A stretch of 64,000 nt of DNA from Terrisporobacter mayombei (GTDB taxonomy: Bacteria; Bacillota; Clostridia; Peptostreptococcales; Peptostreptococcaceae), in contig NZ_JAHZMP010000002.1 in the NCBI RefSeq assembly GCF_020748465.1, positions 434,001 through 498,000 of the forward strand, written 5' to 3'. The notes under the pieces were generated by a model. The model searched no databases, was not told where the DNA came from, and saw only the letters and a program-made list of their open reading frames with translations. Of the stretch, positions 1 through 8,840 are shown piece by piece. Made by a program: the position numbers and the translations under genes. Within the stretch, counting starts at the first letter, position 1. Each line of letters starts with the position of its first letter.

Positions 1-425
1 GGAAGCATAGCGGCTGTAATCACCACAGCCAACCCCATAAATACACCTACAAGAGATGCAAAAAAATAAACGACACCTACTGCTTTAATAAAGAAAAAAA
101 CGAGATTACCCACTGTGAAAAAGATAGTATCAACTAATGCCCACCAACTTACTTTTTTTAATAACTGAGCACTTTTTCGTGTAAAAATAGTATCTTGCTC
201 AATTTGTTCTGTAACTTTCCAGCCATAAAAAAGTATCATATAACATGGACTTGCAGTAATCCAGATAAAGATTAACCATGGCATGTAGTAAGTTGAAAAC
301 CTTGGAAGCAATTCTTCCATTCCATGACCTAAAATCGGAAATACTTGTGTATATACAACCGCTCCCAAAATACCAAACCCTATGATAATTCTCCTTAAAA
401 ATCGAATTAAACTTTCTTTTCGCAT
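1..425 (-). CDS. DUF2975 family membrane protein, 3' end beyond window
   Basis: The reading frame opens at ATG 423-425 and runs off the left edge after about 141 residues, so only the C-terminus is missing for a family of roughly 160 residues. It shows four hydrophobic segments (about residues 12-30, 48-68, 90-115 and 118-140), which matches DUF2975 proteins. It overlaps the end of the polyferredoxin gene by 19 bp, so it is the last visible gene of the redox operon and probably translationally coupled. DUF2975 genes are usually followed by a small YozG-type HTH regulator, which would lie outside this window. Function unknown; the family call is from the hydrophobic pattern and motif memory, not a search. 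Confidence 0.7.
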   Translation of the reverse strand, partial: MRKESLIRFLRRIIIGFGILGAVVYTQVFPILGHGMEELLPRFSTYYMPWLIFIWITASPCYMILFYGWKVTEQIEQDTIFTRKSAQLLKKVSWWALVDTIFFTVGNLVFFFIKAVGVVYFFASLVGVFMGLAVVITAAML

Positions 426-1279
426 ATTAACTCCGTTTCCCTCCTTTCATTTCCTTTCCATCCAGAAGAAATCGCATTTTTGTGACAAACTTTTTTACAT
501 TCTCCACAACGAATACATTCTGGTGAATTAATACTTTTTCTTATATCAACCTGCATTTTACAGGTTTTTTCACATTTTCCACAACCATTACATTTCGTGT
601 AGTCTACAGACATCTGATAAAAGCTAACTTTTTGAAATAGCCCATAAAGCGCTCCTAAAGGACATATATATTTACAAAATGGTCGGTAAATCATTGTTGA
701 CAATAGAACTATAATAAATAAAATCAACATTTTCCACTGAAATAATATTCCTACAGCTCCACGTAGTGATGGATTGGTTAATAGCAAGGGAACCGCTCCT
801 TCTAATGTCCCTGCTGGGCAAATCCATTTACAAAAGTGTGGCATTCCCATTCCATATTGGTTGGTTAAAACAACAGGTAATATTAGAACAAACACCAGCA
901 AAATAATATATTTTAAATATCTCATTTTCTGATCTAGTTTACGTGGAATTGTTATCTTTTTTACTGGTATTTTGTGAAGCAAATCCTGTACAAACCCAAA
1001 TGGACATAAAAATCCACAAATGAATCGCCCAAATAAAATGCCAAATAAGGATATTAAACCGACAGCATAGTAGGTCATTTTGTAATCTCGATTTCCTAAT
1101 ACTGACTGTACTGCACCTATGGGGCAGGCTCCCAATGCACCCGGACAGGAGTAACAATTTAACCCCGGTACACATAGATATTTTCCAGAACCTGTATAAA
1201 TCTTTCCTTCCAAGAATCCTCGTATATATCCATTTGAAAATACCGCTACTAAGAGTTGAATCCAATTTCTCTTATTCAT
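407..1279 (-). CDS. 4Fe-4S membrane polyferredoxin (NapH/CcpM-like)
   Basis: A 290-residue integral membrane iron-sulfur protein. Cysteine motifs occur at the N-terminal CYSCPGALGACP, at CGFLCPFG, CKWICPAG and CKYICPLG near the ends of membrane helices, and in a C-terminal two-cluster ferredoxin domain with CNGCGKCEKTC and CIRCGECKKVC (about residues 225-270). This is the layout of NapH/MauN-like electron carriers that move electrons across the membrane. It begins one base after the stop of the CD1871A-like gene, and both thioredoxins lie upstream. I infer that it passes electrons to the outside thioredoxin-like proteins. Donor and acceptor are not shown by the sequence. Confidence 0.85.
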   Translation of the reverse strand: MNKRNWIQLLVAVFSNGYIRGFLEGKIYTGSGKYLCVPGLNCYSCPGALGACPIGAVQSVLGNRDYKMTYYAVGLISLFGILFGRFICGFLCPFGFVQDLLHKIPVKKITIPRKLDQKMRYLKYIILLVFVLILPVVLTNQYGMGMPHFCKWICPAGTLEGAVPLLLTNPSLRGAVGILFQWKMLILFIIVLLSTMIYRPFCKYICPLGALYGLFQKVSFYQMSVDYTKCNGCGKCEKTCKMQVDIRKSINSPECIRCGECKKVCHKNAISSGWKGNERRETELICEKKV

Positions 1280-1280
1280 A

Positions 1281-1427
1281 TCAACCGATTCCTATACATT
1301 CCATACAAATATTCACTGCTTTAGAAAATACGGCTTCTGCTTCTCCTCTATAAATCCCCAATCCAATAAACATCACTGAAACTCCTAAAATAAGCCATCT
1401 TGTTTTTTGTGTCTTTGTAGAAAACAT
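1281..1427 (-). CDS. CD1871A-type small CXXC membrane protein
   Basis: A 48-residue ORF with a strong AAAGGAGG site 7 bases before ATG 1425-1427. It has one hydrophobic helix (about residues 11-25), then the conserved tail YRGE followed by NICMECIGIG with a CxxC motif. This strongly resembles the family named after C. difficile CD1871A, which I recall as lying in a conjugative transposon (CTn5) beside the same redox genes. The short gene sits exactly between thioredoxin and polyferredoxin genes (14-bp and 1-bp gaps). A role as a small redox partner is inference from the CxxC and position. Confidence 0.85.
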   Translation of the reverse strand: MFSTKTQKTRWLILGVSVMFIGLGIYRGEAEAVFSKAVNICMECIGIG

Positions 1428-1441
1428 TAGTTTTACCTCCT

Positions 1442-2056
1442 TTACTTTTTATTTTTTTCTGCCATCTCAAGGCGTTTAGAGATTTCTTCTTTCAGTTCTT
1501 CTGTGGAAGTTCCTCCTACATAACGGTCTCCTATCACTTTCCCTTTTGAATCCACGAATAAATGAGTAGGATATGCCGGAATATGGTCACATAATCCATT
1601 CATTAATTTTTTATCTGGTATCAGAGTGGGGATATTGTTATTATCTGCCATTAGTTCTTTGGCGAATTTTTCAGCTTTTTCTGAATAGGCAGCATCTATA
1701 CAAACAGTAAATATCCCAACACCTTCTAAGTTTTCTTTTTGCAATTTAGCAAGATCAGGCATTCCATCAATACATGGTGAACAATCAGTTGTCCAAATAT
1801 CAATAAGAGTTATTTTATTCTTAGAAAAAATTTCTTGAGTTACAATATTTCCATCTAAATCTTCCGCTTGAAAGTTACTAAGATCGATATTTTTCATTCT
1901 TGCATTGTCTTCTTCGTACATTTTCTTTTCTTGTTTTTGCATTGTTGCTAAATCTGGTTCATTTCTCGCACCAATAAGTATAGATATCTGAAGGACTCCA
2001 TATACAACAACTATAACTCCCACAATAATTCCTATTACTTTTCCTACTTTTTTCAT
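1442..2056 (-). CDS. TlpA-like membrane-anchored thioredoxin
   Basis: 204 residues: an uncleaved or lipidless N-terminal anchor (about residues 7-29), a charged linker, then a thioredoxin fold (about 60-195). The active-site CxxC is in TTDCSPCIDGMP and the cis-proline region is IPAYPTHLFVD. TlpA/ResA proteins reduce or shuffle disulfides outside the membrane using electrons from a membrane reductase. It is paralogous to the gene 14 bp upstream (2071-2673). No signal peptidase II cysteine is seen, so it is called membrane-anchored rather than a lipoprotein. Confidence 0.85.
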   Translation of the reverse strand: MKKVGKVIGIIVGVIVVVYGVLQISILIGARNEPDLATMQKQEKKMYEEDNARMKNIDLSNFQAEDLDGNIVTQEIFSKNKITLIDIWTTDCSPCIDGMPDLAKLQKENLEGVGIFTVCIDAAYSEKAEKFAKELMADNNNIPTLIPDKKLMNGLCDHIPAYPTHLFVDSKGKVIGDRYVGGTSTEELKEEISKRLEMAEKNKK

Positions 2057-2070
2057 AACTTTCTCCTTTA

Positions 2071-2673
2071 TTATTCTAAAGTTTTTACTCGATTGTTTAG
2101 TTCTTTCAAATAATCTTCTTCCGTTTTGCCATCTAGATATACATCTCCAATCATTTTTCCTTGGCTATCCACAAAGATGGTAGTAGGATAAGCTACAATC
2201 CTATTTGCTAATGATTTTTGCAATACTTTATCCGGTATTAATACTTTTACACTTTTGTTTTCGTGAACAATTTGTTTAGCAAATTCAATCGCCTCATCTT
2301 TCCATGCCGTGTCTGTACAAAGGGTAATTACATTCGTATTTGCTGGCTTGTTTTTAGAAAGTTTATTTATTTCTGGCATTTCCTCTACACAACTGGTACA
2401 GTCTGTTGCCCAAACATTTATCATTGTAACTTTGTATTTAGAAAAAATATTCGAAGTCACTGTTTCTCCTAATACATCTTTTGTGTTAAAACCTGATAAA
2501 TCAACTCCATTTAACATTTCATTCATTTCTTTGCTTGCTTTATTTACCTGTGGACTTTTTATTCCAAGAACTTGTTCAGAAGGGTTAAAAAATAAATAAC
2601 CTTTGATACCGACAAATCCCACAAAAGTGACTATTACAAGTCCTATAGCATATATAAATGTTTTCTTTTTCAT
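2071..2673 (-). CDS. TlpA-like membrane-anchored thioredoxin, first gene of redox operon
   Basis: 200 residues with an N-terminal membrane anchor (about residues 5-29) and a thioredoxin-like domain from about 58. The CxxC motif lies in ATDCTSCVEEMP, with AYPTTIFVDSQGK as the cis-Pro segment. It is the promoter-proximal gene, with an AAGGAGGAAG ribosome site, and precedes its paralogue. Two adjacent TlpA proteins with different CxxC dipeptides (TS and SP) may have different redox potentials or partners; that is inference. The promoter and a pair of operator-like palindromes lie at 2710-2783. Confidence 0.85.
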   Translation of the reverse strand: MKKKTFIYAIGLVIVTFVGFVGIKGYLFFNPSEQVLGIKSPQVNKASKEMNEMLNGVDLSGFNTKDVLGETVTSNIFSKYKVTMINVWATDCTSCVEEMPEINKLSKNKPANTNVITLCTDTAWKDEAIEFAKQIVHENKSVKVLIPDKVLQKSLANRIVAYPTTIFVDSQGKMIGDVYLDGKTEEDYLKELNNRVKTLE

Positions 2674-2709
2674 TTGATATTTCTTCCTCCTTTTTTCTAT
2701 TATATTTAT

Positions 2710-2739
2710 ATAGTACAGTCATTATTTCAAGTTTGTCAA
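2710..2739 (-). promoter_or_regulatory. Sigma-A type promoter of the redox operon
   Basis: On the minus strand, TTGACA (2734-2739) and TACTAT (2710-2715) are separated by 18 bp, about 40 bp upstream of the first thioredoxin start. Confidence 0.6.
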
Positions 2740-2747
2740 TAAAAATT

Positions 2748-2783
2748 TATCGAAAAACAATAAATATATTTCGTTTTACGATT
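2748..2783. promoter_or_regulatory. Two operator-like sites upstream of redox operon
   Basis: TATCGAAAAACAATA (2748-2762) and, on the other strand, AATCGTAAAACGAAA (2769-2783) share the pattern WATCGWAAAACRAWA with centres 21 bp apart, two helical turns, directly upstream of the -35 box. They could bind the YozG-type regulator that usually accompanies DUF2975. Binding is inferred. Confidence 0.4.
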
Positions 2784-2931
2784 GTTTTTATTGCTTAGTT
2801 TTGTAAAATTATCTTTCCTTTTTATTAAGTTTATTAAGTAATAATTGGAAAAAATATGAAAATATTGTAAAAATTTACTAAATATACTGTAAATACCAGG
2901 AAAAATTTGGTGAAAATATTTAGTTTTCTTA

Positions 2932-2960
2932 TTGACTAAAGCAAATGAAAGGAATATAAT
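2932..2960 (+). promoter_or_regulatory. Sigma-A promoter of the antiporter gene
   Basis: TTGACT (2932-2937), a 17-bp spacer and a perfect TATAAT (2955-2960) lie 36 bp before the chosen ATG. Confidence 0.7.
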
Positions 2961-2996
2961 TAGCAATTGTTAATCAAGAAAAGGGAGAGAAAAAAT

Positions 2997-4262
2997 ATGG
3001 AAAGTACAGTAGAAGCAATCGCAACTAATAATTTAATATTAATATTTGCAACAATAGGTATTACAGGAATTGTGTTAGGAAGATTAAGTGAAATATTAAA
3101 AATTCCAGATGTAATCCTTTATTTAATAGCAGGAATAATAATAGGACCAGCAGTGTTAAATATAATAAGTGTACAATCTTTTCCAGTGGAAAATAACCTT
3201 ATATTAACATTTGGATCAGCATTCATATTGTTTGAAGGTGGAAAAGAAATAAATTTAAAAGTATTGAATAAAGTTAAGGTAAGTGTAGGTATGTTGTCAA
3301 CAGTAGGTGTTATAGTATCAGCTGTTGTAGTAGGTGTAATATCAGGAAAAGTTTTTGGACTTCCAATGGTAACAGCTTTACTTTTAGGATCAGTAGTAGC
3401 GTCAACTGACCCAGCGGCTCTTATACCAGTTTTTAAACAAGTTACTATAAAGGATAAAATAAAACAAACAGTAGTAAGTGAGTCAGCATTTAATGATGCA
3501 GTGGGAGCTATATTAGTTTCTACATTATTAGGAGTAGTAACTAGTGGTGAGTTTTCTGTTGCTGCTAGTACAAAAGAATTACTTGTATCAGCAGGTTTAG
3601 GTATTGGTGTAGGTGTAGTAATAGGATATTTATTAACAGTATTTATGTCAGACAAAAAAATAGGAGTATTTCACTCTTATGCACCAATAATGTCTTTATT
3701 AACAGTAGCCTTAGCTTATGAAATAGCACTTAAGCTTGGTGGTAGTGGATATATGGCAGTATTTATAGCAGGTTTAATTTCTGGAAACAAGAAATTATTT
3801 GGACTATGGATACCAGAATACGACTTCCAATCAGTACACCATTTTTCAGAAAGTGTAAGTACAATGTGTCGTATGGCAATATTTGTAGTACTAGGAACAC
3901 AAGTAGACTTAGGAGCTCTTGCAACATATTGGGCACCATCACTACTAATGGTTTTAGTATTAATGTTTGTAGCAAGACCACTTGTAGTATTAATATGTAC
4001 AGCTTTTGATAAAAGTGCAAAATGGACTTTTAAAGATAGATTATTTATGATGTGGGTTAGGGAAACAGGAGTTATACCAGCTGCATTATCAGGTATAATA
4101 GTTTCTATGAAAATTCCAGGATATGAAATAATATCATCAGTAGTATTTATGACAATACTTGTAACTTTAATAGTACAAGCTAGTACTACTAAGATGGTTG
4201 CTAAAAAGCTTGGTGTTTTAGAAGAAAGTGAAGAAATGGAAGAATCATCTCAAATTGCATAG
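2997..4262 (+). CDS. CPA1-type cation:proton antiporter
   Basis: 421 residues with about twelve membrane helices, spanning the Na+/H+ exchanger domain. The ion-binding motif SESAFNDAVG (about residues 160-170), with its Asn-Asp pair, marks the CPA1 (NhaP-like) class; STDPAALIPVF is the other half of the unwound-helix site. The first ATG with a proper ribosome site (GGGAG 9 bases upstream) is at 2997. A TTG at 2967 would add ten charged residues and lies only 7 bp after the -10 box, so I rejected it. The protein exports Na+, K+ or H+ to hold internal pH and ion balance. Single-gene unit with its own promoter and terminator. Confidence 0.9.
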   Translation: MESTVEAIATNNLILIFATIGITGIVLGRLSEILKIPDVILYLIAGIIIGPAVLNIISVQSFPVENNLILTFGSAFILFEGGKEINLKVLNKVKVSVGMLSTVGVIVSAVVVGVISGKVFGLPMVTALLLGSVVASTDPAALIPVFKQVTIKDKIKQTVVSESAFNDAVGAILVSTLLGVVTSGEFSVAASTKELLVSAGLGIGVGVVIGYLLTVFMSDKKIGVFHSYAPIMSLLTVALAYEIALKLGGSGYMAVFIAGLISGNKKLFGLWIPEYDFQSVHHFSESVSTMCRMAIFVVLGTQVDLGALATYWAPSLLMVLVLMFVARPLVVLICTAFDKSAKWTFKDRLFMMWVRETGVIPAALSGIIVSMKIPGYEIISSVVFMTILVTLIVQASTTKMVAKKLGVLEESEEMEESSQIA

Positions 4263-4291
4263 AGTTTAATTTGAAAATAAATATAAAATTA

Positions 4292-4345
4292 AATCAAAAG
4301 GCGTGTATTTTCTAATTTGGAAAATATATGCCTTTTGATTTTTTT
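4292..4345 (+). terminator. Rho-independent terminator after antiporter
   Basis: Long imperfect hairpin: AATCAAAAGGC pairs with GCCTTTTGATT, followed by a T-run. Confidence 0.8.
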
Positions 4346-4451
4346 AACATAAATATTTGGATATAATAAGTTATAGTAACAAAAGGAGACATAGACATAT
4401 TTTGTGATATGAGTGTATAATAGAACATAACTATATTTAAAGGAGCAACAA

Positions 4452-5648
4452 ATGAAAACATTTAATCAATTGGTAATAAATGAAAAACTTATAAAAGGAC
4501 TAGTAAAGCAAAATATAACAGAGCCAACAAAGGTTCAGTCATTAACAATAGAAAAAATAAGAGAAAACAAAGACTTACTAGTAAATAGTCAAACAGGAAG
4601 TGGAAAAACCCTAGCTTACCTACTTCCAATGTTTGAAAAAATAGACACAACAATGAGAGAGACACAAGTTTTAGTACTTGCACCTACTCATGAATTAGTA
4701 ATGCAAATAGCTAACCAATCAAAATTATTAGCAGAAAACTCTAATATGGATGTAACTACTTTTGCCATAATAGGAGAAGTTAACATCCAAAAACAAATTA
4801 AAAACATAAAAGCAATGAAGCCTCATATAGTAGTAGGAACTGCTGGTAGACTTCTTGATTTAATTCAGCAAAAAAAACTAAGAGTACATGATGTAAAGAC
4901 TATAATACTAGACGAAGTTGATAGTTTAGTAAGTGGTAAAGGCGAAGGAATTGTTGAAAAAATAATAAAAACTACTTTAAGAGATAGACAACTTTTAGGA
5001 TTTACAGCTAGTTTAGACGACAAGTCTGAGAGTTTCTGTGATTATATGATGAAGGATATGGAAATCATAAAAGCTACTGATCAGTCAGCTATAAATCCAA
5101 AAATTAATCATATGTACATCTATGGTGACAGAAGAGAAAAGTTCACAATCCTTAGAAAGGCTTTATCTAGTGCTAAGGCTAAGAGAGCAATAGTTTTTGT
5201 AAATGACGAAGATAGTATAGAAGTTATAAACGAAAAATTAAACTACCATAAATACAAAGCTGTATGTATATCAGGTAAAATGAGTAAAGAAGATAGAAAA
5301 AATGCAATGACTTCTTTTAGAAGTGGAAAAGCAACTATTTTAGTTTCTTCTGACTTATCTGCAAGAGGGCTGGATATACCTGATGTTAGTCATATATTCA
5401 ACTTAGATTTTCCACCTAGCAAAAACGAATATCTACACAGATGTGGTAGAAGTGCTAGAGGTGATAAAAAAGGTACTGCCATATCAATTGTTACTAATCA
5501 AAACTTAGGAACAATTAGAGATTACAAAAGGCAGTTTAAAATAAATATGAATGCAGTAGAAATAAAAGAAGGTGAATTTGTTGATGTTGACTTTACAAAA
5601 TTAAAAAAGGAAACAAAAGCAAAAAGAGAAAATAAAGATAGAAAATAA
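4452..5648 (+). CDS. DEAD-box ATP-dependent RNA helicase
   Basis: 398 residues, just the two RecA-like domains with a short basic tail. Visible motifs: Q-motif PTKVQSLTI, motif I TGSGKT, Ia PTHELVMQ, Ib TAGRLLD, motif II DEVD instead of DEAD, motif III as TAS, then ARGLDIP and HRCGRSARG. These enzymes unwind RNA during ribosome assembly, decay or cold stress. DEVD keeps the catalytic Asp-Glu but replaces the Ala with Val, a tolerated variant. The ribosome site AAAGGAGC is 6 bases upstream. It is a monocistronic gene; it could be a CshA/CshB or RhlE relative, which cannot be settled here. Confidence 0.92.
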   Translation: MKTFNQLVINEKLIKGLVKQNITEPTKVQSLTIEKIRENKDLLVNSQTGSGKTLAYLLPMFEKIDTTMRETQVLVLAPTHELVMQIANQSKLLAENSNMDVTTFAIIGEVNIQKQIKNIKAMKPHIVVGTAGRLLDLIQQKKLRVHDVKTIILDEVDSLVSGKGEGIVEKIIKTTLRDRQLLGFTASLDDKSESFCDYMMKDMEIIKATDQSAINPKINHMYIYGDRREKFTILRKALSSAKAKRAIVFVNDEDSIEVINEKLNYHKYKAVCISGKMSKEDRKNAMTSFRSGKATILVSSDLSARGLDIPDVSHIFNLDFPPSKNEYLHRCGRSARGDKKGTAISIVTNQNLGTIRDYKRQFKINMNAVEIKEGEFVDVDFTKLKKETKAKRENKDRK

Positions 5649-5917
5649 ATTAATTTAAAGGAATATGGCTTCAATATATAGAAAAAATATTTTTTTGAAT
5701 TAAGTCAAATTATATTTAATAAGTTTGGAATTAGATTATTTTTATCAAATAATAAGAAAAAAAGTCTATAATTTCTTGTTTTATCCACCACAATACAACA
5801 ATTTATCTATAAGAAAAATGTTACACTCTTATAGAAGAAAATAGATATATACAAATTATTCAACAAAATTAGGGGAAAAGACTAATAGAATAAAAAAGAA
5901 CAAAGGGGATAAAACAA

Positions 5918-6529
5918 ATGAAAAAAAACGGATTAACTTTTCTTATGATTATGCTATTTTTACCAATGATGATGACTGGTTGCAAAAGTGAAACACCAAC
6001 GGATATGGTAAACACATATTTTTCATCTATAAAGAAAAGTGATAGCAAAGAAGCTGAAAAACTTATAGAAAACACACTTTCAGATGAAATACTAAACGAA
6101 GCAACTAGTGAAACTTCAGCAATTGACAAAACACCTGACAAATCTAGTGAATCAAATAAAGAAAGCAAAAATTTAGATGAATCACTAAAAATGTATCTTT
6201 CAAAGATAGATGCTAAGGTATTATCTGAAAAAGTTAATGAAGATAGCGCAACTGTAAAGGTGGAAGTAAAAGCACCTAATTATAGCAATTTATTGTTGGA
6301 AGTTATGCAAGATAGCATGAAAGAAAGTCTAGTTGGAAAAGATGTAAAACAATCTGATGTGGAAAAAAACTTAGAAGCAAAAATTAAAAATAGCAAAGCT
6401 GAAACTAGAACTGGGCAAATAAATCTAACTAAAAAAGATAATAAATGGAGTATAAAATCTGATGCGGATATTACAAACTTGCTTCTTGGAGAAGCTGATG
6501 AAAAAGAAAGTGTAATGTTTAGTAAATAG
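5918..6529 (+). CDS. Lipoprotein of unknown function (DUF4878/NTF2-like pattern)
   Basis: 203 residues beginning with a lipoprotein signal whose lipobox is MTGC, putting the lipidated Cys at residue 22. The start TPTDMVNTYFSSIKKSD and a C-terminal TKKDNKWSIKSD strand resemble NTF2-like/DUF4878 lipoproteins of Gram-positives. A low-complexity Ser/Lys/Asp insert occupies about residues 55-85. Ribosome site AAAGGGG precedes ATG. It is preceded by about 270 bp of AT-rich DNA with only a weak 7-bp inverted repeat near 5810. Function unknown. Confidence 0.7.
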   Translation: MKKNGLTFLMIMLFLPMMMTGCKSETPTDMVNTYFSSIKKSDSKEAEKLIENTLSDEILNEATSETSAIDKTPDKSSESNKESKNLDESLKMYLSKIDAKVLSEKVNEDSATVKVEVKAPNYSNLLLEVMQDSMKESLVGKDVKQSDVEKNLEAKIKNSKAETRTGQINLTKKDNKWSIKSDADITNLLLGEADEKESVMFSK

Positions 6530-6560
6530 AAAAATAAATTCATAATTATATAAAAGAAAT

Positions 6561-6588
6561 AGTACTCTTTAAAGAGTACTATTTTTTT
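6561..6588 (+). terminator. Terminator after lipoprotein gene
   Basis: Perfect palindrome AGTACTCTTT/AAAGAGTACT followed by A then seven T. Confidence 0.9.
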
Positions 6589-6660
6589 GTAAATTAAAAA
6601 GCATATGAATAATAAATAGGTTTTGATTTTCATGTATGGATTTGCAAGGGGGAAGTTAGG

Positions 6661-6993
6661 GTGGCTAAAGAAAAGAAAAAAAGGGAAAGCACAAATAAGA
6701 AAAGTAAGAAGCAATCAAGCCGAAATTGCAACTCAAAGCAAAATAGCAATTCAAAGCAAAATAGCAATGATAATATAAAGCTTTCTGATTTTAGTTATGC
6801 TGAACTTATAGTATTAGCTGCCACATTATCTTTTAGTTTGGCTGAAGAACTTGATGAAGATGACTTGACCATATTCATTGTTTTTCTAGGACTTTTGTTA
6901 GCAGATATGCAAACACTTGCTGCACAAAGAGCAATTAAAGCTAGACAACAAGCCTCTGTGACAGAAGATTTGGAATTAGAAACGGAGATATAA
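6661..6993 (+). CDS. Small hypothetical protein with Lys/Ser/Asn-rich head and two hydrophobic stretches
   Basis: 110 residues starting at GTG 6661 after a GGGGGAAG site; no upstream ATG is in frame with a better site. Residues 1-37 are basic and low-complexity, with the repeat NSKQNSNSKQNSN. Residues 43-88 hold two hydrophobic helices flanking an acidic EELDEDDL turn. The pattern AELIVLAATLSFSLAEEL recalls short clostridial DUF6774-like proteins that occur in sporulating species, but I cannot confirm that. The downstream neighbour is another tiny membrane protein. Function unknown. Confidence 0.6.
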   Translation: MAKEKKKRESTNKKSKKQSSRNCNSKQNSNSKQNSNDNIKLSDFSYAELIVLAATLSFSLAEELDEDDLTIFIVFLGLLLADMQTLAAQRAIKARQQASVTEDLELETEI

Positions 6994-7149
6994 AATTACA
7001 CTTGGGTAATAAATAATAAATAAAGATTGTTAAAAAATTTACAAAAAATGTAGAAATTAATGATAAATTAGTAAAAAACTGATACAATTATTATATACAC
7101 TTGGAAATTATTTACATAATAAGTATAATTCATAAACGGGGGTGGGGAA

Positions 7150-7284
7150 GTGTCTATTACAGTTGAAGCATTTTACAACGCAATAAACATGTTTTTATTA
7201 GCATTAACTCTTACTAGTATGGTAGCATTTGTGTTTTCTGCAGCAAAAAACAGATCAATAAATAGTGAAGTTTCCAAGTTATAA
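7150..7284 (+). CDS. 44-residue single-helix membrane protein
   Basis: Start GTG 7150 is preceded by an extreme G-rich ribosome site (GGGGGTGGGG, 7138-7147). The peptide has an amphipathic head, one membrane helix (about residues 12-32) and a short polar tail. A canonical terminator follows at 7339. The strong ribosome site plus the own terminator support a real gene too short for usual callers. It may be co-transcribed with the preceding small gene. Function unknown. Confidence 0.6.
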   Translation: MSITVEAFYNAINMFLLALTLTSMVAFVFSAAKNRSINSEVSKL

Positions 7285-7338
7285 CAAAGTAATGATAATT
7301 TAAAATTTAACATAATAATTATAATTACACTCAAAATA

Positions 7339-7385
7339 TAAATCTATTTCCTAAAAGTTTTATTAAAAGGGAATAGATTTTTTTA
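7339..7385 (+). terminator. Terminator after small membrane protein
   Basis: AAATCTATTTCC pairs with GGGAATAGATTT, followed by T-run. Confidence 0.85.
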
Positions 7386-7456
7386 AATCATGGGAAATTT
7401 GTGTATAATATTATGTATATAAACAAAAATGATAAATGGATAAAAAGAGGTTAACT

Positions 7457-8833
7457 ATGAATAAATATGAAAATATATTAGAAAGCCAAAGAAAGTATTT
7501 ATCGCATCTTGGAACAATAGATGAAGATAAAAGAATTGATAACTTAAAAAAATTAAAAAAAGTAATAAAGAAATATGAAAATGAAATAATTGATGCCCTA
7601 AATAAAGATTTGGGAAAACATATTTTTGAAGCTTATTCCAATGAGGTGGGATTTGTTTATGGAAGTATAGACTTTGTCATAAAAAACTTAAAAACTTGGG
7701 CGAGAGTTAAAAAGGTAAAAAATGATGCAGCTCAACTTCCTGGTAAATCATATATTTATAAGTCTCACTATGGAGCTGTTTTAATAATAGGACCATATAA
7801 CTATCCCTTCCAGTTGACTATAGAACCATTAATTGGTGCCATAGCAGGAGGAAACACAGTAATCTTAAAACCTTCTGAATATGCAACTGCTACTGAAGCT
7901 ATATTAGAAAAAATAATAAAAGAAATTTTTGATGAAGAATATATTGCAGTTGTTACAGGGGACTATAAAGTAAATAGCGATCTTTTGGATTTGGAGTTTG
8001 ACTACATATTCTTTACTGGTAGTGTAAATGTTGGTAAAATAGTAATGGAAAAAGCCAGTAAGCACTTAACACCAGTAACATTAGAACTTGGAGGAAAATC
8101 TCCTGTAATAGTTGATAATACTGCTGACTTAAAAATAAGTGCAAAACGAATACTTTGGGGTAAATTAACAAATGCAGGGCAAACTTGTGTGGCACCTGAT
8201 TATCTATTGGCTCACGAACATATATATGAAGAACTTATAGAAGAGCTTAAAAATGCCATAGTTGAATTTTATGGAAATGATATTATTAACAATAAAGAGT
8301 TTGGTAGAATAATAAACGACAAACATATGAATAGATTAAACAATATCCTTGAAAATGACAAAGACAAAATAGTAGTTGGTGGAGAAGTGGATTTTGAACA
8401 AAGATATATTTCACCAACAATTCTTAGAGATGTAACTTTGGAAGATAGTGTTATGCAAGATGAAATTTTTGGACCAATACTTCCAGTTATAAAGTATGAA
8501 AACTTGGAAGACTTAAAATATTATATTTCTAAACATAAAAATCCATTGGCATTATACGTATTTTCTGAAAATGATGATTTTAGTGAAGATATGATAAGAA
8601 GATTTACTTTTGGTGGAGGATGCGTTAACGATACCATAAGTCATGTGGCATCTGCTCATCTGCCTTTTGGCGGAGTTGGAACTTCTGGAATGGGTAACTA
8701 TCATGGAAAGGCTAGCTTCGATACTTTTACACATACTAAATCAATAGTTAAAAAAAGTACTAAAATAGATCTTAAGTTGGTGTTTCCACCATACAAGAAA
8801 AAGGTAAACCTAATTAAAAAAATAATGAAGTAG
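7457..8833 (+). CDS. NAD(P)-dependent aldehyde dehydrogenase (class 3 type)
   Basis: 458 residues, the usual length of the short class-3/fatty-aldehyde ALDH group (YwdH/AldX-like). GPYNYPFQLTIEPL, the nucleotide-site FTGSVNVGK, the general base in LELGGKSP and the catalytic cysteine in NAGQTCVAPDYLL are all intact, as is the EIFGPILPV motif. It oxidises aldehydes to acids with NAD(P)+. I chose ATG 7457 because AAAAGAGG lies 6 bases before it; an ATG at 7436 has no ribosome site. The hydrophobic, basic C-terminus (VNLIKKIMK) may touch the membrane. The last about 33 bp are duplicated at 9425-9461. Confidence 0.92.
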   Translation: MNKYENILESQRKYLSHLGTIDEDKRIDNLKKLKKVIKKYENEIIDALNKDLGKHIFEAYSNEVGFVYGSIDFVIKNLKTWARVKKVKNDAAQLPGKSYIYKSHYGAVLIIGPYNYPFQLTIEPLIGAIAGGNTVILKPSEYATATEAILEKIIKEIFDEEYIAVVTGDYKVNSDLLDLEFDYIFFTGSVNVGKIVMEKASKHLTPVTLELGGKSPVIVDNTADLKISAKRILWGKLTNAGQTCVAPDYLLAHEHIYEELIEELKNAIVEFYGNDIINNKEFGRIINDKHMNRLNNILENDKDKIVVGGEVDFEQRYISPTILRDVTLEDSVMQDEIFGPILPVIKYENLEDLKYYISKHKNPLALYVFSENDDFSEDMIRRFTFGGGCVNDTISHVASAHLPFGGVGTSGMGNYHGKASFDTFTHTKSIVKKSTKIDLKLVFPPYKKKVNLIKKIMK

Positions 8834-8840
8834 AAAAATA

